Under the pieces are notes generated by a model. That model was not told the origin of the DNA and did not search any database. It saw only the letters and a list, made by a program, of their open reading frames with translations. 64,000 bases of DNA from Pseudoxanthomonas dokdonensis. GTDB lineage: Bacteria > Pseudomonadota > Gammaproteobacteria > Xanthomonadales > Xanthomonadaceae. Both the position numbers and the translations under genes were made by a program. Below are positions 37,518-47,892 of the stretch, one piece after another; position 1 is the first letter of the stretch, and every line of letters starts with the position of its first letter. The stretch spans positions 434,001 to 498,000 of the forward strand of contig NZ_LDJL01000011.1 in NCBI RefSeq assembly GCF_001431405.1, in the 5' to 3' direction.

Positions 37518-38153
37518 ATGAAAACCATCGAAGTCCGTCATCCCCTGGTCAAACACAAGATCGGCCTGCTGCGCGACGCCAGCCTGAATACCCGCGACTT
37601 CCGTGAGCTGGTGACCGAGCTGGGTACATTGCTGGCCTACGAGGCTACTGCCGATCTGGATACCACCACCCAGACCATGGCCGGCTGGGCCGGCCCGGTC
37701 GAGGTCACCCGCATTGCCGGGGCCAAGATCACGCTGGTGCCGATCCTGCGCGCCGGGCTGGGCATGCTGCCGGGCGTGCTGGCGCTGTTGCCGACTGCCC
37801 GTGTCAGCGTGGTCGGCTTGCAGCGGGATGAGGAAACCCTGCAGCCCCTGCCCTATTTCGAAAAGCTGGCTGGTCGCCTGGACGAACGCGATGCGCTGAT
37901 CCTGGATCCGATGCTGGCCACCGGCGGTACCCTGATCGCGACTGTCGACATGCTCAAGCGCGCAGGCTGCCGTCGCATCAGGGGCATCTTCCTGGTCTGC
38001 GCGCCGGAAGGCCTGGCTGCACTTGAAGCAGCCCATCCGGATGTCGAGGTTTATACCGCTGCAATTGACCAACAGCTCAACGAACGCGGTTACATCCTGC
38101 CCGGCCTCGGCGACGCCGGCGACCGGATTTTCGGCACCCGGGTCGGGGCATAG
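37518..38153 (+). CDS. upp: Uracil phosphoribosyltransferase
   Basis: A 211-residue salvage enzyme making UMP from uracil and PRPP. Motifs: [13 protein letters not shown] at the N-terminus, [11 protein letters not shown], the PRPP loop [19 protein letters not shown], and [19 protein letters not shown], the uracil-binding end. The length is typical (about 210). ATG 37518 is chosen by alignment with the family; upstream in-frame codons from 37434 cover the promoter region shared with the divergent TonB receptor. A REP array begins 38 bases after the stop. Confidence 0.95.
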   Translation: MKTIEVRHPLVKHKIGLLRDASLNTRDFRELVTELGTLLAYEATADLDTTTQTMAGWAGPVEVTRIAGAKITLVPILRAGLGMLPGVLALLPTARVSVVGLQRDEETLQPLPYFEKLAGRLDERDALILDPMLATGGTLIATVDMLKRAGCRRIRGIFLVCAPEGLAALEAAHPDVEVYTAAIDQQLNERGYILPGLGDAGDRIFGTRVGA

Positions 38154-38190
38154 CACGAAGGACAAGACCCGGCTGCAGCTCCATGCTTCT

Positions 38191-38616
38191 GTAGAGCGCA
38201 GCTCGCTGCGCTGCTTCTGCACGGCAACGAAAATCTTCGCGCGTTGATTGGCCCAGCGGAGCAAGCTCCGCTCTACGAAATACAGGCGTTCGCTTTGCTC
38301 CCCGTAGAGCGCAGCTCGCTGCGCTGCTTCTGCATGGCAACGACAATCTTCGCGCGTTGATTGGCCCAGCGGAGCAAGCTCCGCTCTACGGAATGCAGGC
38401 GTTGGCTTTGCTCCCCGTAGAGCGCAGCTTGCTGCGCTGCTTCTGCATGGCAACGATAATCTTCGCGCGTTGGTTGGTTCAGCGGAGCATGCTCCGCTCT
38501 ACGAAATGCGGGTATGGACTTTGCTCCCCGTAGAGCGCAGCTCGCTGCGCTGCTCTGCGCAAATCAAGATGCATATGGCGCGGTGTCGTTGGCTAGCGGA
38601 GCAAGCTCCGCTCTAC
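38191..38616. repeat. Tandem array of four inverted REP pairs, about 113-base period
   Basis: Arm A (GTAGAGCGCAGC...GCTGCGCTGC) begins at 38191, 38303, 38417 and 38530. Arm B (AGCGGAGCAAGCTCCGCTCT, inverted) begins at 38255, 38368, 38481 and 38595. The spaces between A and B and between units are nearly identical copies (ATGGCAACGA... and ...GGCGTTCGCTTTGCTCCCC). The fourth unit has a different inner spacer (ATGCATATGGCGCGGTGTCG) that matches the array on the other side of the RAYT gene. The RAYT stop codon (TAG) lies inside the last arm B. Confidence 0.9.
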
Positions 38617-39080
38617 GCCAGGTCCTGGCGGTTGGCGATCCATTTACAGGCCCAGAAGGGATATTGATCGACCGCTTCGACCAGGCCACGGCGGATTGGA
38701 TTATCGATCAGATAGCGCGCTTGGATGCGTAGATCCTCATCACTGCGGAGGCGATGATCGTAATACCCCGGCTGCCACACCGTCCCTGTCGTTTTCATCA
38801 CCGCATTGGTCGCAATCGCTGTCCGCGACTTGAAGGCTTGCACGCAGCCGCATAGCGAATCCGCTTTCAACTCGAACATCCAATGCAGGTGTTCCGGCAT
38901 CACCACATAGGCCAGGGTTTCAAGTCGCTGTTCGACTTCGCACTGTCGCATGCCCGCGATGATGACTTGGGCATTGGCGGCGCGCTGGAACAAGGGCCGG
39001 CGAGCGGCGGTGATGGTGGTGACCGTGTAGATGTTGCCAGGGCTGGAGACTCTTCCGATTTTCAGGCGCGGGCTGCTCAT
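38613..39080 (-). CDS. REP-associated tyrosine transposase (RAYT)
   Basis: A 155-residue protein of the IS200-like RAYT family. The HUH pair is visible as H-L-H in VVMPEHLHWMF, and the catalytic Tyr lies in GTVWQPGYYDHRLR. The C-terminus has the family pattern IQARYLIDNPIRRGLVEAVDQYPFWACKW. RAYTs bind and process single-stranded REP hairpins and are thought to spread them. The gene is intact and flanked on both sides by arrays of REP pairs, its stop lying inside one. It is the probable source of the REP elements throughout the window. Confidence 0.92.
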   Translation of the reverse strand: MSSPRLKIGRVSSPGNIYTVTTITAARRPLFQRAANAQVIIAGMRQCEVEQRLETLAYVVMPEHLHWMFELKADSLCGCVQAFKSRTAIATNAVMKTTGTVWQPGYYDHRLRSDEDLRIQARYLIDNPIRRGLVEAVDQYPFWACKWIANRQDLA

Positions 39081-39212
39081 GCTTCATGTTTACGCAGCCC
39101 GTCCGGTTAGATCATCAGCTCAACGGCTGTTGATGTGTAGGTTGAAGCCGGGTCAGGATTCGGAAGTTTCCGTTACTGGTTTACAGCGGATAGCGGAGCC
39201 GGGGTGCACGTG

Positions 39213-39649
39213 CAGCGCAGCAAGCTCCGCTCTACGGTTGTGGCCTGCTCCCGTAGAGCGCAGCTTGCTGCGCTGCTCTACGAAGCCAAGGTGCACATGA
39301 CACGGAATGGCTGGCCAGCGGAGCAAGCTCCGCTCTACGGCTGTGGCCTGTTCCTGTAGAGCGCAGCTTGCTGCGCTGCGCCGCGCAACCAGGGTGCACA
39401 TGACACGGAGCGGCTGGCGAGCGGAGCAAGCTCCGCTCTACGGTTGTGGCCTGCTCCCGTAGAGCGCAGCTTGCTGCGCTGCTCTGCGCACACCAATGTG
39501 CATATGGCGCGGTGTCGTTGGCCAGCGGAGCAAGCTCCGCTCTACGGCTGTGGTCTGTTCCTGTAGAGCGCAGCTTGCTGCGCTGCTCTGCGCACGCCAA
39601 TGTGCATATGGCGCGGTGTCATTGGCCAGCGGAGCAAGCTCCGCTCTAC
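39213..39649. repeat. Tandem array of REP pairs, exactly 103-base period
   Basis: A lone arm B-like copy at 39213-39235 is followed by A-B pairs with A starting at 39253, 39356, 39459 and 39562 and B ending at 39338, 39441, 39545 and 39649. The A starts are exactly 103 bases apart. The first B copy is a hybrid (GCGCAG on one side, CTCCGC on the other). Inner spacers carry GTGCACATGACACGG or its relative GTGCATATGGCGCGG. The 132 bases between the RAYT start and this array hold no recognised element. Confidence 0.9.
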
Positions 39650-39660
39650 GCGGAGGTTGA

Positions 39661-40551
39661 TCAGGCGGCCAGGGGTCGGGCGTGCAGTTCGACAACGGTA
39701 TGGGTGACGCCGAAGCGGCCTTTTTCGTCGCGGGTGACCTGCGCCAGTGCACAGCCGGGATCGTGGGTGAAGAACAGGTGCACGTTGCGCTGCAGTTTGT
39801 CTTCGAGGAAGCGGCGCTTTTCGTCAATCAGCAGTTCGGCGTTGCGGTCGTAGCCCATCGTGATCGGCACGTGTACCCACGAGCGGCCGGGGATCAGGTC
39901 GGCGCAGAACACCACCCCGCCATGCGGTTGGCCATCGACGCTTTCCGGGCCGACGATCTCGGCCAGCATCAGGCCCGGGGTGTGGCCATCGCTGTAGCTG
40001 AAATGGACGCTGTCGCCGAGTGCCTGCGAGGTCTGGCCGTCGATGATCTCCAAGCGTCCGCTTTGCTGCAGCAGGTCAGGCAGCTCCGGGATGAAACTGG
40101 CCCGGTCACGCGGATGCGGATTGAGCGCGCGTTGCCAATGGCTGGCGCCGACGATGTAGGTGGCATTGGGAAACAACAGGCGTGCCGGCTGGCCTTCCTG
40201 CCAGGCTGCCAGCAATCCACCGGCATGGTCGAAGTGCAGGTGGCTGAGCACCACCACGTCGATGTCCTCGTGCGAAAACCCGGCCTGCTGCAGCGAGTCC
40301 AGCAATACGTGCCGGGATTCCTGCACGCCGTAGCGTTCGCGCAGGCGCGGTTCGAAGAAGGCGCCGATGCCGGTTTCAAACAACACGGTCTTGCCATTCA
40401 ACGGGCTGGCCAGCAGCGCCCGGCAGGACAGCTCGATGCGGTTGTGCTGATCCGGCGCCGCCCATTTTTCCCACATCGCGCGTGGCGCATTGCCGAACAT
40501 CGCGCCGCCATCGAGCTTCTGCGAATTACCGATGATGGACCAGAGTTTCAT
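39661..40551 (-). CDS. Metallo-beta-lactamase-fold hydrolase
   Basis: A 296-residue cytosolic protein with the metal motif H-L-H-F-D-H-A-G-G and the later ligands in [20 protein letters not shown] and FFTHDP. The arrangement resembles the lactonase-like branch (AHL lactonase relatives), but the substrate is not clear. It starts 46 bases after the ggt stop on the same strand, so the two may share a transcript. The stop lies 11 bases from the REP array. Confidence 0.85.
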   Translation of the reverse strand: MKLWSIIGNSQKLDGGAMFGNAPRAMWEKWAAPDQHNRIELSCRALLASPLNGKTVLFETGIGAFFEPRLRERYGVQESRHVLLDSLQQAGFSHEDIDVVVLSHLHFDHAGGLLAAWQEGQPARLLFPNATYIVGASHWQRALNPHPRDRASFIPELPDLLQQSGRLEIIDGQTSQALGDSVHFSYSDGHTPGLMLAEIVGPESVDGQPHGGVVFCADLIPGRSWVHVPITMGYDRNAELLIDEKRRFLEDKLQRNVHLFFTHDPGCALAQVTRDEKGRFGVTHTVVELHARPLAA

Positions 40552-40597
40552 GACTTCACCTGCGTTGTTCCGCTGCCTGTGGGCAGCGGCTGGATAT

Positions 40598-42352
40598 TCA
40601 GTGCGTGGACAGTTCGACCTTGGCCTCGCCTACATCACTGCGCGGGTCGCTGCCGCCGTCCAGTGTGTTGTCGCGCTTGTTCCATTCCACGGTCTGCAGG
40701 TTGCCCCACTGGTGGCTGGAACCGCCGGCCGAAACCTTGTCTTCAGGCAGATCGACGGTGTGGCCCATCGCCCGCAACTGTTGTGCGACTTCGCTGCTGA
40801 AGGCGCCGGTTTCGGCCGAGACCACGTCCGGCATCCACTGGTGGTGGTAGCGCGGCAACGCCGCCACCTGCTTGGCATCCAGGCCCTGGTCGTAGCCCAG
40901 CATGCCGAGCAGGACCATGGTGATGATGCGGCTGCCGCCGGGGGTGCCGAGCACGGCCACCCGGTCATCGGATTCCATGAAGGTCGGCGTCATTGAACTG
41001 AGCATGCGCTTGCCCGGCGCCGGGGCATTGGCCTCGTAACCCATCACCCCGAATGCATTGGGAATGCCGGGCAGCAACGCGAAGTCATCCATCTCGTTGT
41101 TGAGCAGCACACCGGTGCCCGGTGGAATCAGGCCCGAGCCGAACAGCAGATTGACGGTCTGGGTCGCGGCGACGCGGTTGCCTTCGGCGTCAATGATCGA
41201 GAAGTGGGTGGTTTCCTCATCCTCCAGCGGGGTCGGGTCGCCCGACAGCAGGTCACTGGGGGTCGCCTTCTGCGGGTTGATGGTGGCGCGCAGGCCAGCT
41301 GCGTAGTCGGGGCTGGTCAGGGTCTTGACCGGGACATCGACGAAGTCGGGATCGCCCAGATAGAAGGTGCGGTCGCGATAGGCGCGACGCATCGCTTCGA
41401 CCACCAGATGGGTGCGATGCGCTTCATCCAGTTTGCCCAGGTCCCAGGGATCCAGAATCTGCAGCATCTCGGCCAGCGCCACGCCACCGGATGACGGCGG
41501 CGGCGCGGTGGTTACCTGCCAGTCGTTGTACTTGAAACGCAGCGGTTCGCGTTCCTTGACCTGGTAGGCGGCCAGCTCGGCGGCGGTCCACTGGCCGCCT
41601 TCGGCCTTGACCCCGGCGATCAGCTTGCGCGCCACTTCGCCGCGATAGAAACCGTCATGGCCCTTGGCGGCCAGCAACTCCAGGGTGGCGGCCAGATCCG
41701 GCTGGCGGAACAATTCGCCTTCCTGCGGCGGATGGCCTGCGGCAAGAAACACCGCCCTGGTGCCGGGGTAGCGTTCCATGACATCGCTGCGGGCGGCATA
41801 GCCACGGGCAAACCGGCCATACACCGGGAAGCCTTCGCGGGCGATGCGGATCGCCGGCGCCAGCGTGGTCTTCAGTGGCAACTTGCCGTACTCACGGGCC
41901 AGATGGACCAGTGCTGCGGGCAGACCGGGGATGCCGGCGGCCCACGGACCATTGGTGGCGCGGTCGCGGTTCATGCCGCCCTTGCCGTCCTTGTACTTGT
42001 CCGCCGTGGCCGCGGCCGGTGCGGTTTCGCGCGCATCGACAAACACGTCCTTGCCCGTGCGCGCATCGTGCAGCAGGAAGAAACCACCGCCGCCAAGGCC
42101 GGAACTGATTGGCTCGACCACCGACAACACCGACGACACCGCGACCGCCGCATCAAAGGCATTGCCGCCGGCATGCAGGATTTCGAAGCCGGCTTCGGTG
42201 GCCAGCGAATGGGCACTGGCGATCGCCGCGCCGGGCGGATGGGCGCCACGGGTACTGGCCGTGGCCACGGGAGCATCCGGGCGCTCCGCGGCATGGGCAA
42301 AAGGGCTAGACAGCAGCGCGAAGGCGAGCAGCACAGATCCACGGAATTTCAC
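40598..42352 (-). CDS. ggt: Gamma-glutamyltransferase
   Basis: A 584-residue periplasmic enzyme that removes or transfers the gamma-glutamyl group of glutathione and related compounds. The start is GTG 42352 behind AAGGAG (six-base spacing); the in-frame TTG at 42367 lies before that ribosome site. A signal peptide ends near PFAHA. Self-cleavage Thr381 is in E-E-T-T-H-F-S; other motifs are [34 protein letters not shown] and GTPGGSRI. The precursor should split into a large and a small subunit at T381. Confidence 0.93.
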   Translation of the reverse strand: MKFRGSVLLAFALLSSPFAHAAERPDAPVATASTRGAHPPGAAIASAHSLATEAGFEILHAGGNAFDAAVAVSSVLSVVEPISSGLGGGGFFLLHDARTGKDVFVDARETAPAAATADKYKDGKGGMNRDRATNGPWAAGIPGLPAALVHLAREYGKLPLKTTLAPAIRIAREGFPVYGRFARGYAARSDVMERYPGTRAVFLAAGHPPQEGELFRQPDLAATLELLAAKGHDGFYRGEVARKLIAGVKAEGGQWTAAELAAYQVKEREPLRFKYNDWQVTTAPPPSSGGVALAEMLQILDPWDLGKLDEAHRTHLVVEAMRRAYRDRTFYLGDPDFVDVPVKTLTSPDYAAGLRATINPQKATPSDLLSGDPTPLEDEETTHFSIIDAEGNRVAATQTVNLLFGSGLIPPGTGVLLNNEMDDFALLPGIPNAFGVMGYEANAPAPGKRMLSSMTPTFMESDDRVAVLGTPGGSRIITMVLLGMLGYDQGLDAKQVAALPRYHHQWMPDVVSAETGAFSSEVAQQLRAMGHTVDLPEDKVSAGGSSHQWGNLQTVEWNKRDNTLDGGSDPRSDVGEAKVELSTH

Positions 42353-42481
42353 GGTGACTCCTTGCAAGACGGCACGTAACAGGATGCAGGTTAACAGTGT
42401 CCGTGGCAGCGCGCCGTCGGTCGGCTTGGCGCCCGCCGCCGGGGCCCGGCATCAGCTGACGCGGCAGCGGCCGGAGCCGGC

Positions 42482-42730
42482 TCAGCCAGCCTGCAGGCGA
42501 CGCAGTTTGGCCAGCAGGTCTTCGTTGCTTTCAGGATGGGCCGGGTCCGGGTCGATGCATTCGACCGGACACACCACCACGCATTGCGGCTCATCGAAAT
42601 GACCGACGCACTCGGTGCAGCGGGCGGGGTCAATGATGTAAATCGTCTCGCCCATCGAGATGGCCTGGTTGGGACAGGCCGGCTCGCAGACGTCGCAGTT
42701 GACGCACAATTCGTTGATTTTCAGCGACAT
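42482..42730 (-). CDS. YfhL-type 2[4Fe-4S] ferredoxin
   Basis: An 82-residue protein with two clusters of Cys: C-V-N-C-D-V-C-E-P-A-C-P and C-T-E-C-V-G-H-F-D-E-P-Q-C-V-V-V-C-P. The longer spacing in the second motif is typical of the YfhL/Alvin ferredoxins with very low potential. It acts as a soluble electron carrier. It lies between ggt and a lipoprotein gene near coaD, a common xanthomonad order. Confidence 0.92.
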   Translation of the reverse strand: MSLKINELCVNCDVCEPACPNQAISMGETIYIIDPARCTECVGHFDEPQCVVVCPVECIDPDPAHPESNEDLLAKLRRLQAG

Positions 42731-42755
42731 GGTTGCTTGACCTGCCCAGGCCGCG

Positions 42756-42782
42756 ACGGGATGCGCATTGCACGCATCCCGT
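42756..42782. other. Strong hairpin between the lipoprotein and ferredoxin genes
   Basis: ACGGGATGCG (42756-42765) pairs with CGCATCCCGT (42773-42782) around a seven-base loop. It has no T-run on either strand, so it is not a standard terminator; it may protect the 3' end of the upstream transcript. Confidence 0.6.
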
Positions 42783-42796
42783 GGTGCAAGGCGGGC

Positions 42797-43300
42797 TTAC
42801 TTGGCTTCGACGAAGACGTAATCGACACCTGCCGGGGCAACCGCGGCCTGCACGCGTTCATTGTCGGCAGCATCGCCGATGAACAGCAGGCGCACGCCCT
42901 TCATGCTGTTTTCCTGCACGCCGTCAAACGAGGCCACGACCAGGTCGGCCATGCGCGAGGAAGCCGACGAACCGAAGGCCAGCAGATTGCCGCCGACGAT
43001 GCCACGGGCGATGGCGGTCTGCGCCTGTTCCAGCGAACGCTGGTACTTGGCTTCGAACTCCGGGTCCGATTCCGGCGGCAGGTAGTACAGGTACGGCGAA
43101 TTGGTGATGGTCCCCATGTTGCGGGTGACCACTTCGGACAGGTACGTGCGCCATGCGGCGTCGTCGTCCTTGGCCGGTGCGACCAGTGCGGCCTGCGCCT
43201 GTTCGGATTGGTCCACTTTCACCTCTTCCTGCTTCTTGCAGGCGGCAAAAGGCAGCACCAGGCAGGCGACCAGCAGCAGGCGCTTGGCAATATTGTTCAT
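42797..43300 (-). CDS. Hypothetical lipoprotein
   Basis: A 167-residue protein with a lipobox (L-P-F-A-A-C, Cys at about residue 21) followed by KKQEEVKVDQSEQ. The mature part has ENSMKGVRLLFIGDAADNERVQ near the end and no recognised catalytic motif. GGAGGGG upstream supports the start at 43300; the frame is open further upstream. The function is unknown. It is the third gene on the minus strand after rsmD and coaD, with a 76-base gap from coaD. Confidence 0.75.
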   Translation of the reverse strand: MNNIAKRLLLVACLVLPFAACKKQEEVKVDQSEQAQAALVAPAKDDDAAWRTYLSEVVTRNMGTITNSPYLYYLPPESDPEFEAKYQRSLEQAQTAIARGIVGGNLLAFGSSASSRMADLVVASFDGVQENSMKGVRLLFIGDAADNERVQAAVAPAGVDYVFVEAK

Positions 43301-43376
43301 GGGTAAATACCCCTCCAGATAAGTCAGTGTTGAAGATCGTGCCACAGCATACGCATCCAGCGCGAGGAACCCCGCG

Positions 43377-44484
<1,108 letters not shown>

Positions 44485-44542
44485 CAGGGGTTGCCGGGTG
44501 CCGGTGATAACATGCGTCCTATTCTCCGCGATTGTTTGGGTC

Positions 44543-45748
44543 ATGGTCAGCTGGTTCCGACGCAAGAAGCCTGACGCGCCCGCGAGCCCGCCCGAAAAGC
44601 AGCCCGCGCCGCCGCAGCAAACTCCCGATGCTCCCACCACCGAGGCCACTGCCTTCGCGCCTGGCGCGCCGCCAGTGGTTGATGCGCCACCACACGTCGC
44701 GCACGCCGAACCGGCGCCTGCCGCCCGGCCGCCTGAAGCGGCGCCGGTGCTGGCAGCTGACGCTGCAACTGACAAGTCGCCGGCAGTGGACGATGCCGTC
44801 CCCGGCCAGGCACCGCCAGCGGCGGCCGGCAAGCCCGGCTGGCGTGACCGCCTGCGCGGCAGCGTGTTCGCGCGCAGCTTTGGTGGCATGTTCGCCCGTC
44901 ATCCCAAGCTGGATGACGATCTACTCGACGAAATAGAGACCGCCTTGCTGACCGCCGATGTCGGCGTGCCGGCCACCACCGCCCTGGTTGAAGCCCTGCG
45001 CAAGCGGATGAAGGCGCGTGAGTTTGCCGATGCCAACGCCCTGCTCAAGGCCCTGCGCGCGGATTTGATCGCATTGCTGCAACCGGTGGCGCAACCGCTG
45101 CGGATCGATCGCAGCGCCAGGCCATTCGTACTACTGACGGTAGGCGTCAATGGCGTCGGCAAGACCACCACCATCGGCAAGCTGGCGCGCCGCTTCAAGG
45201 ACGATGGTCACAGCCTGATGCTGGCCGCCGGCGATACCTTCCGCGCCGCCGCCGTCGCCCAGCTGCAGGCCTGGGGCGAGCGCAACGGCGTGCCGGTGAT
45301 TGCGCAGGGACAGGACGCCGACGCCGCATCGGTCGCGTTTGACGCCCTGCAGGCGGCCAAATCACGCGGCACCGAAGTGTTGATTGCCGACACCGCCGGT
45401 CGCCTGCATACCCAGACCGGCCTGATGAACGAGCTCGGCAAGATTCGCCGCGTGCTTGGCAAGCTGGACCCGTCGGCTCCGCATGAAGTGCTGATGGTCA
45501 TCGATGGCACCACCGGCCAGAACGCGCTGTCGCAACTGCGCCAGTTCCATGCCGCGGTCGGCGTGACCGGACTGGTGGTGACCAAGCTCGACGGTACCGC
45601 CAAGGGCGGCGTGGTATTTGCGTTGGCGCGCGAGTTCGGTATTCCGATCCGCTATGCCGGCATCGGCGAGCGCGCCGAGGATTTGCGCGTGTTCGACGCC
45701 GAGGCCTTCGTCGACGCGCTGCTGCCCGAGGCACTGGGTGGCGGCTGA
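44543..45748 (+). CDS. ftsY: Signal recognition particle receptor FtsY
   Basis: A 401-residue GTPase that docks ribosome-SRP complexes at the membrane. An acidic, Pro/Ala-rich N-terminal region (about 1-95) precedes the N domain and the G domain: G1 GVNGVGKTTTIGKLA, GDTFRAAAVAQL, DTAGRLHTQTGLMNEL, TKLDGTAKGG and GIGERAEDLRVFD. It starts at ATG 44543; the frame is open upstream over rsmD but without family similarity there. The mutY GTG lies inside its last codons. Confidence 0.94.
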   Translation: MVSWFRRKKPDAPASPPEKQPAPPQQTPDAPTTEATAFAPGAPPVVDAPPHVAHAEPAPAARPPEAAPVLAADAATDKSPAVDDAVPGQAPPAAAGKPGWRDRLRGSVFARSFGGMFARHPKLDDDLLDEIETALLTADVGVPATTALVEALRKRMKAREFADANALLKALRADLIALLQPVAQPLRIDRSARPFVLLTVGVNGVGKTTTIGKLARRFKDDGHSLMLAAGDTFRAAAVAQLQAWGERNGVPVIAQGQDADAASVAFDALQAAKSRGTEVLIADTAGRLHTQTGLMNELGKIRRVLGKLDPSAPHEVLMVIDGTTGQNALSQLRQFHAAVGVTGLVVTKLDGTAKGGVVFALAREFGIPIRYAGIGERAEDLRVFDAEAFVDALLPEALGGG

Positions 45749-46841
45749 GCCTGCTGCCGGCGGCGACGTCGGCAATCAACCCACATCCGACCCGGCGGCG
45801 GTAAGCAATGACCGCTTCGCCACGCGCCTGCTGCAGTGGTTCGACCAGGCCGGCCGCCATGACCTGCCCTGGCAGCACCCGCGCAGCGCCTATCGGGTAT
45901 GGCTGTCGGAGATCATGCTGCAGCAGACCCAGGTCAGTACGGTCATCCCGTATTTCGAACGATTCCTGGCGGCTTTCCCGAACTTGCCGGATCTGGCCGC
46001 GGCAACGCCGGATCAGGTGTCGGCGCAATGGGCCGGCCTCGGCTACTACGCCCGTGCCCGCAACCTGCATGCCACTGCACGCATCTGCGTGGAACAGCAC
46101 GGTGGTGATCTGCCGCGCGACTTCGATGCATTGCTGGCCTTGCCCGGTATTGGCCGCAGCACCGCCGGCGCGATCCTGGCCCAGGCCTGGGGCGATCGCT
46201 TCGCGATTCTTGATGGCAACGTCAAGCGGGTACTGGCGCGCTACCACGGCATCAGCGGTTGGCCGGGCACGCCCGCGGTGGAAAAACAACTCTGGCAGCA
46301 GGCGCAGGCGCATCTTCCCGACAGCCGACTGGCCGACTACACCCAGGCGCAGATGGATTTCGGTGCCACCCTGTGTACCCGCGCCAGGCCAGCCTGCCTG
46401 GTCTGCGTGCTGCAGTCCGACTGCGTGGCTTTCGCCCAGGGGCGGGTTGACGAGCTGCCGACCAGCAAGCCCGGCAAGGCGCTGCCGGAACGTGAAGCGA
46501 TCATGCTTTGGCTGGAAGACGAGCAGGGCCGGGTGCTGCTGCAGCGGCGCCCGCCGACCGGCATCTGGGCCGGTCTGTGGTCGCTGCCTGAGGCGAGCGA
46601 CGAAGCCGCCGCACGCGACTGGTTCGACCGCCACATCAGCGGCGACTTCGCCAGCGCGCAGGCGCTGCCGGACGTGCCGCACGTGTTCAGCCACTACAAA
46701 CTCCGGATCCAGCCGCGCCGGCTGAGCGGGCTGCGCCCGCGCGACCGCGTGGGCGAGGATAATGACCTGCAGTGGCTGGACCGCGAGCAACTGCGCGCGC
46801 TCGGCCTGCCCGCCCCCATCCGCAAATTGCTGGACCGCTGA
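45738..46841 (+). CDS. mutY: A/G-specific adenine glycosylase MutY
   Basis: A 367-residue DNA repair enzyme removing adenine opposite 8-oxoguanine. Motifs: SEIMLQQTQVSTVIPYFERF with the catalytic Glu, the HhH-GPD LPGIGRSTAGAIL and FAILDGNVKRVLAR, the 4Fe-4S ligands C-x6-C-x2-C-x5-C (CTRARPACLVCVLQSDC), and a C-terminal NUDIX-like domain reading 8-oxoG. The start is GTG 45738 behind GAGG (six-base spacing), overlapping ftsY by 11 bases; no ATG lies between this and the conserved region. Confidence 0.92.
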   Translation: MAAEPAAGGDVGNQPTSDPAAVSNDRFATRLLQWFDQAGRHDLPWQHPRSAYRVWLSEIMLQQTQVSTVIPYFERFLAAFPNLPDLAAATPDQVSAQWAGLGYYARARNLHATARICVEQHGGDLPRDFDALLALPGIGRSTAGAILAQAWGDRFAILDGNVKRVLARYHGISGWPGTPAVEKQLWQQAQAHLPDSRLADYTQAQMDFGATLCTRARPACLVCVLQSDCVAFAQGRVDELPTSKPGKALPEREAIMLWLEDEQGRVLLQRRPPTGIWAGLWSLPEASDEAAARDWFDRHISGDFASAQALPDVPHVFSHYKLRIQPRRLSGLRPRDRVGEDNDLQWLDREQLRALGLPAPIRKLLDR

Positions 46842-46844
46842 ACC

Positions 46845-47126
46845 ATGCCAAGAACCGTTTTCTGCCAATACCAGCAGCACGATGCCGAAGGACTGGACTT
46901 CGTGCCTTATCCCGGCGAGCTGGGACAACGCATTTTCGCCAACATCGGCAAGTCCGCGTGGGCTGCATGGCTGGCCCACCAGACCATGCTGATCAACGAA
47001 AACCGATTGTCACCACGCGATCCCAGGCACCGCGCGTTCCTGGAAGCAGAGCTGGAAAAATTCCTGTTTGCCGGGGGCGCCGAAAAACCACAGGGCTACG
47101 TCCCCGAAGACGCCGCGCCGCGTTGA
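46845..47126 (+). CDS. yggX: Fe(2+)-trafficking/oxidative damage protection protein YggX
   Basis: A 93-residue protein with the family pattern [28 protein letters not shown] and LINENRLSP. YggX protects iron-sulfur clusters from oxidants. It begins three bases after mutY, the usual neighbour, whose own product carries an iron-sulfur cluster. Confidence 0.94.
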   Translation: MPRTVFCQYQQHDAEGLDFVPYPGELGQRIFANIGKSAWAAWLAHQTMLINENRLSPRDPRHRAFLEAELEKFLFAGGAEKPQGYVPEDAAPR

Positions 47127-47161
47127 TGCGGCGTCGTCCCGCTGTGGTTCCAGCGGACTTC

Positions 47162-47617
47162 CTACTCGGCGTCTTCGCTGGAGCGCTGCACGGTGCTGGC
47201 TTCGCGTAGTTCCTGCTGCGAGGCTTTCAGCGCCTTGCCGTCAACCGGCTGGATGGTGTCGATGCGGCACGGAATATGCGGCCCGGAAGTGCCGGCACCG
47301 ATTGGCGTGACCTTGTCGAAGCCAGCGGACACTTGGCCATTCATGCTGCTGAGGACAATAGCCTGGGCGTAATCCAGATCCGGGCATGGCCCGCTCAGGG
47401 TCAGCAGATAGGTTTCATTGAGCTTGGGCGACACCGCCAGCGCGCCATCGCCCAATGGCGTCCAGCCAGTCAGATTGCCGAAGAAGTTGAAATCCTTGAC
47501 CGGGGCCCCGGCCACGTCGCGGTACATCGCCAGGCGCTGCGCATCGGTCTGACGCGGACCGGTGGCGCAGCCAGCGACTACCAGCAGCGCACAGGCGGCA
47601 ACAAACAAGTGTTTCAT
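47162..47617 (-). CDS. DUF6491 family lipoprotein
   Basis: A 151-residue protein with a lipobox (V-V-A-G-C, Cys17) and the DUF6491 pattern (FNFFGNLTGWTPLGDGALAV, YLLTLSGPCPDLDYA, CRIDTIQPVD). The function is unknown; the family is found mainly in xanthomonads. GGAGG upstream supports the start at 47617 over a long in-frame extension. It converges with yggX, 35 bases between stops. Confidence 0.8.
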   Translation of the reverse strand: MKHLFVAACALLVVAGCATGPRQTDAQRLAMYRDVAGAPVKDFNFFGNLTGWTPLGDGALAVSPKLNETYLLTLSGPCPDLDYAQAIVLSSMNGQVSAGFDKVTPIGAGTSGPHIPCRIDTIQPVDGKALKASQQELREASTVQRSSEDAE

Positions 47618-47816
47618 CGCATACCTCCAGGCAGGGTCCGGGCCGGACAGCACCGCCATGGTAGACCGGCCCCGGCGAGGTTGTGTGAGCGCCAGCCAAG
47701 CCGTCACCCGCCCCGGCCAGCCTTCGCCTTGGGCAATGCCAACGCTTGCCATGGGCGCTGGCAATCCGTATCATTCCGCTCCTCGCACCGGCACTGTTGT
47801 CGAAAGCGAAAACCAT

Positions 47817-47892
47817 GGCCGGGTAGCTCAGTCGGTAGAGCAAGGGATTGAAAATCCCTGTGTCGGGGGTTCGATTCCCTCCCCGGCCACCA
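47817..47892 (+). tRNA. tRNA-Phe (anticodon GAA)
   Basis: A 76-base cloverleaf. Acceptor stem GGCCGGG (47817-47823) pairs with CCCGGCC (47882-47888); discriminator A and an encoded CCA follow. Anticodon stem AGGGA/TCCCT encloses the loop TTGAAAA with anticodon GAA at 47850-47852. TTCGATT forms the T loop. The gene stands alone. Confidence 0.97.

Noticed and set aside
38191..39649. Regularly spaced repeats that could suggest a CRISPR array.
   Set aside because: The repeats are palindromic, alternate in orientation, and the spacers are near-identical copies instead of unique sequences; a RAYT gene, not cas genes, lies between them.
42756..42782. A terminator between the lipoprotein and ferredoxin genes.
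   Set aside because: The stem is strong but no T-run follows on either strand, so it is listed only as a hairpin.
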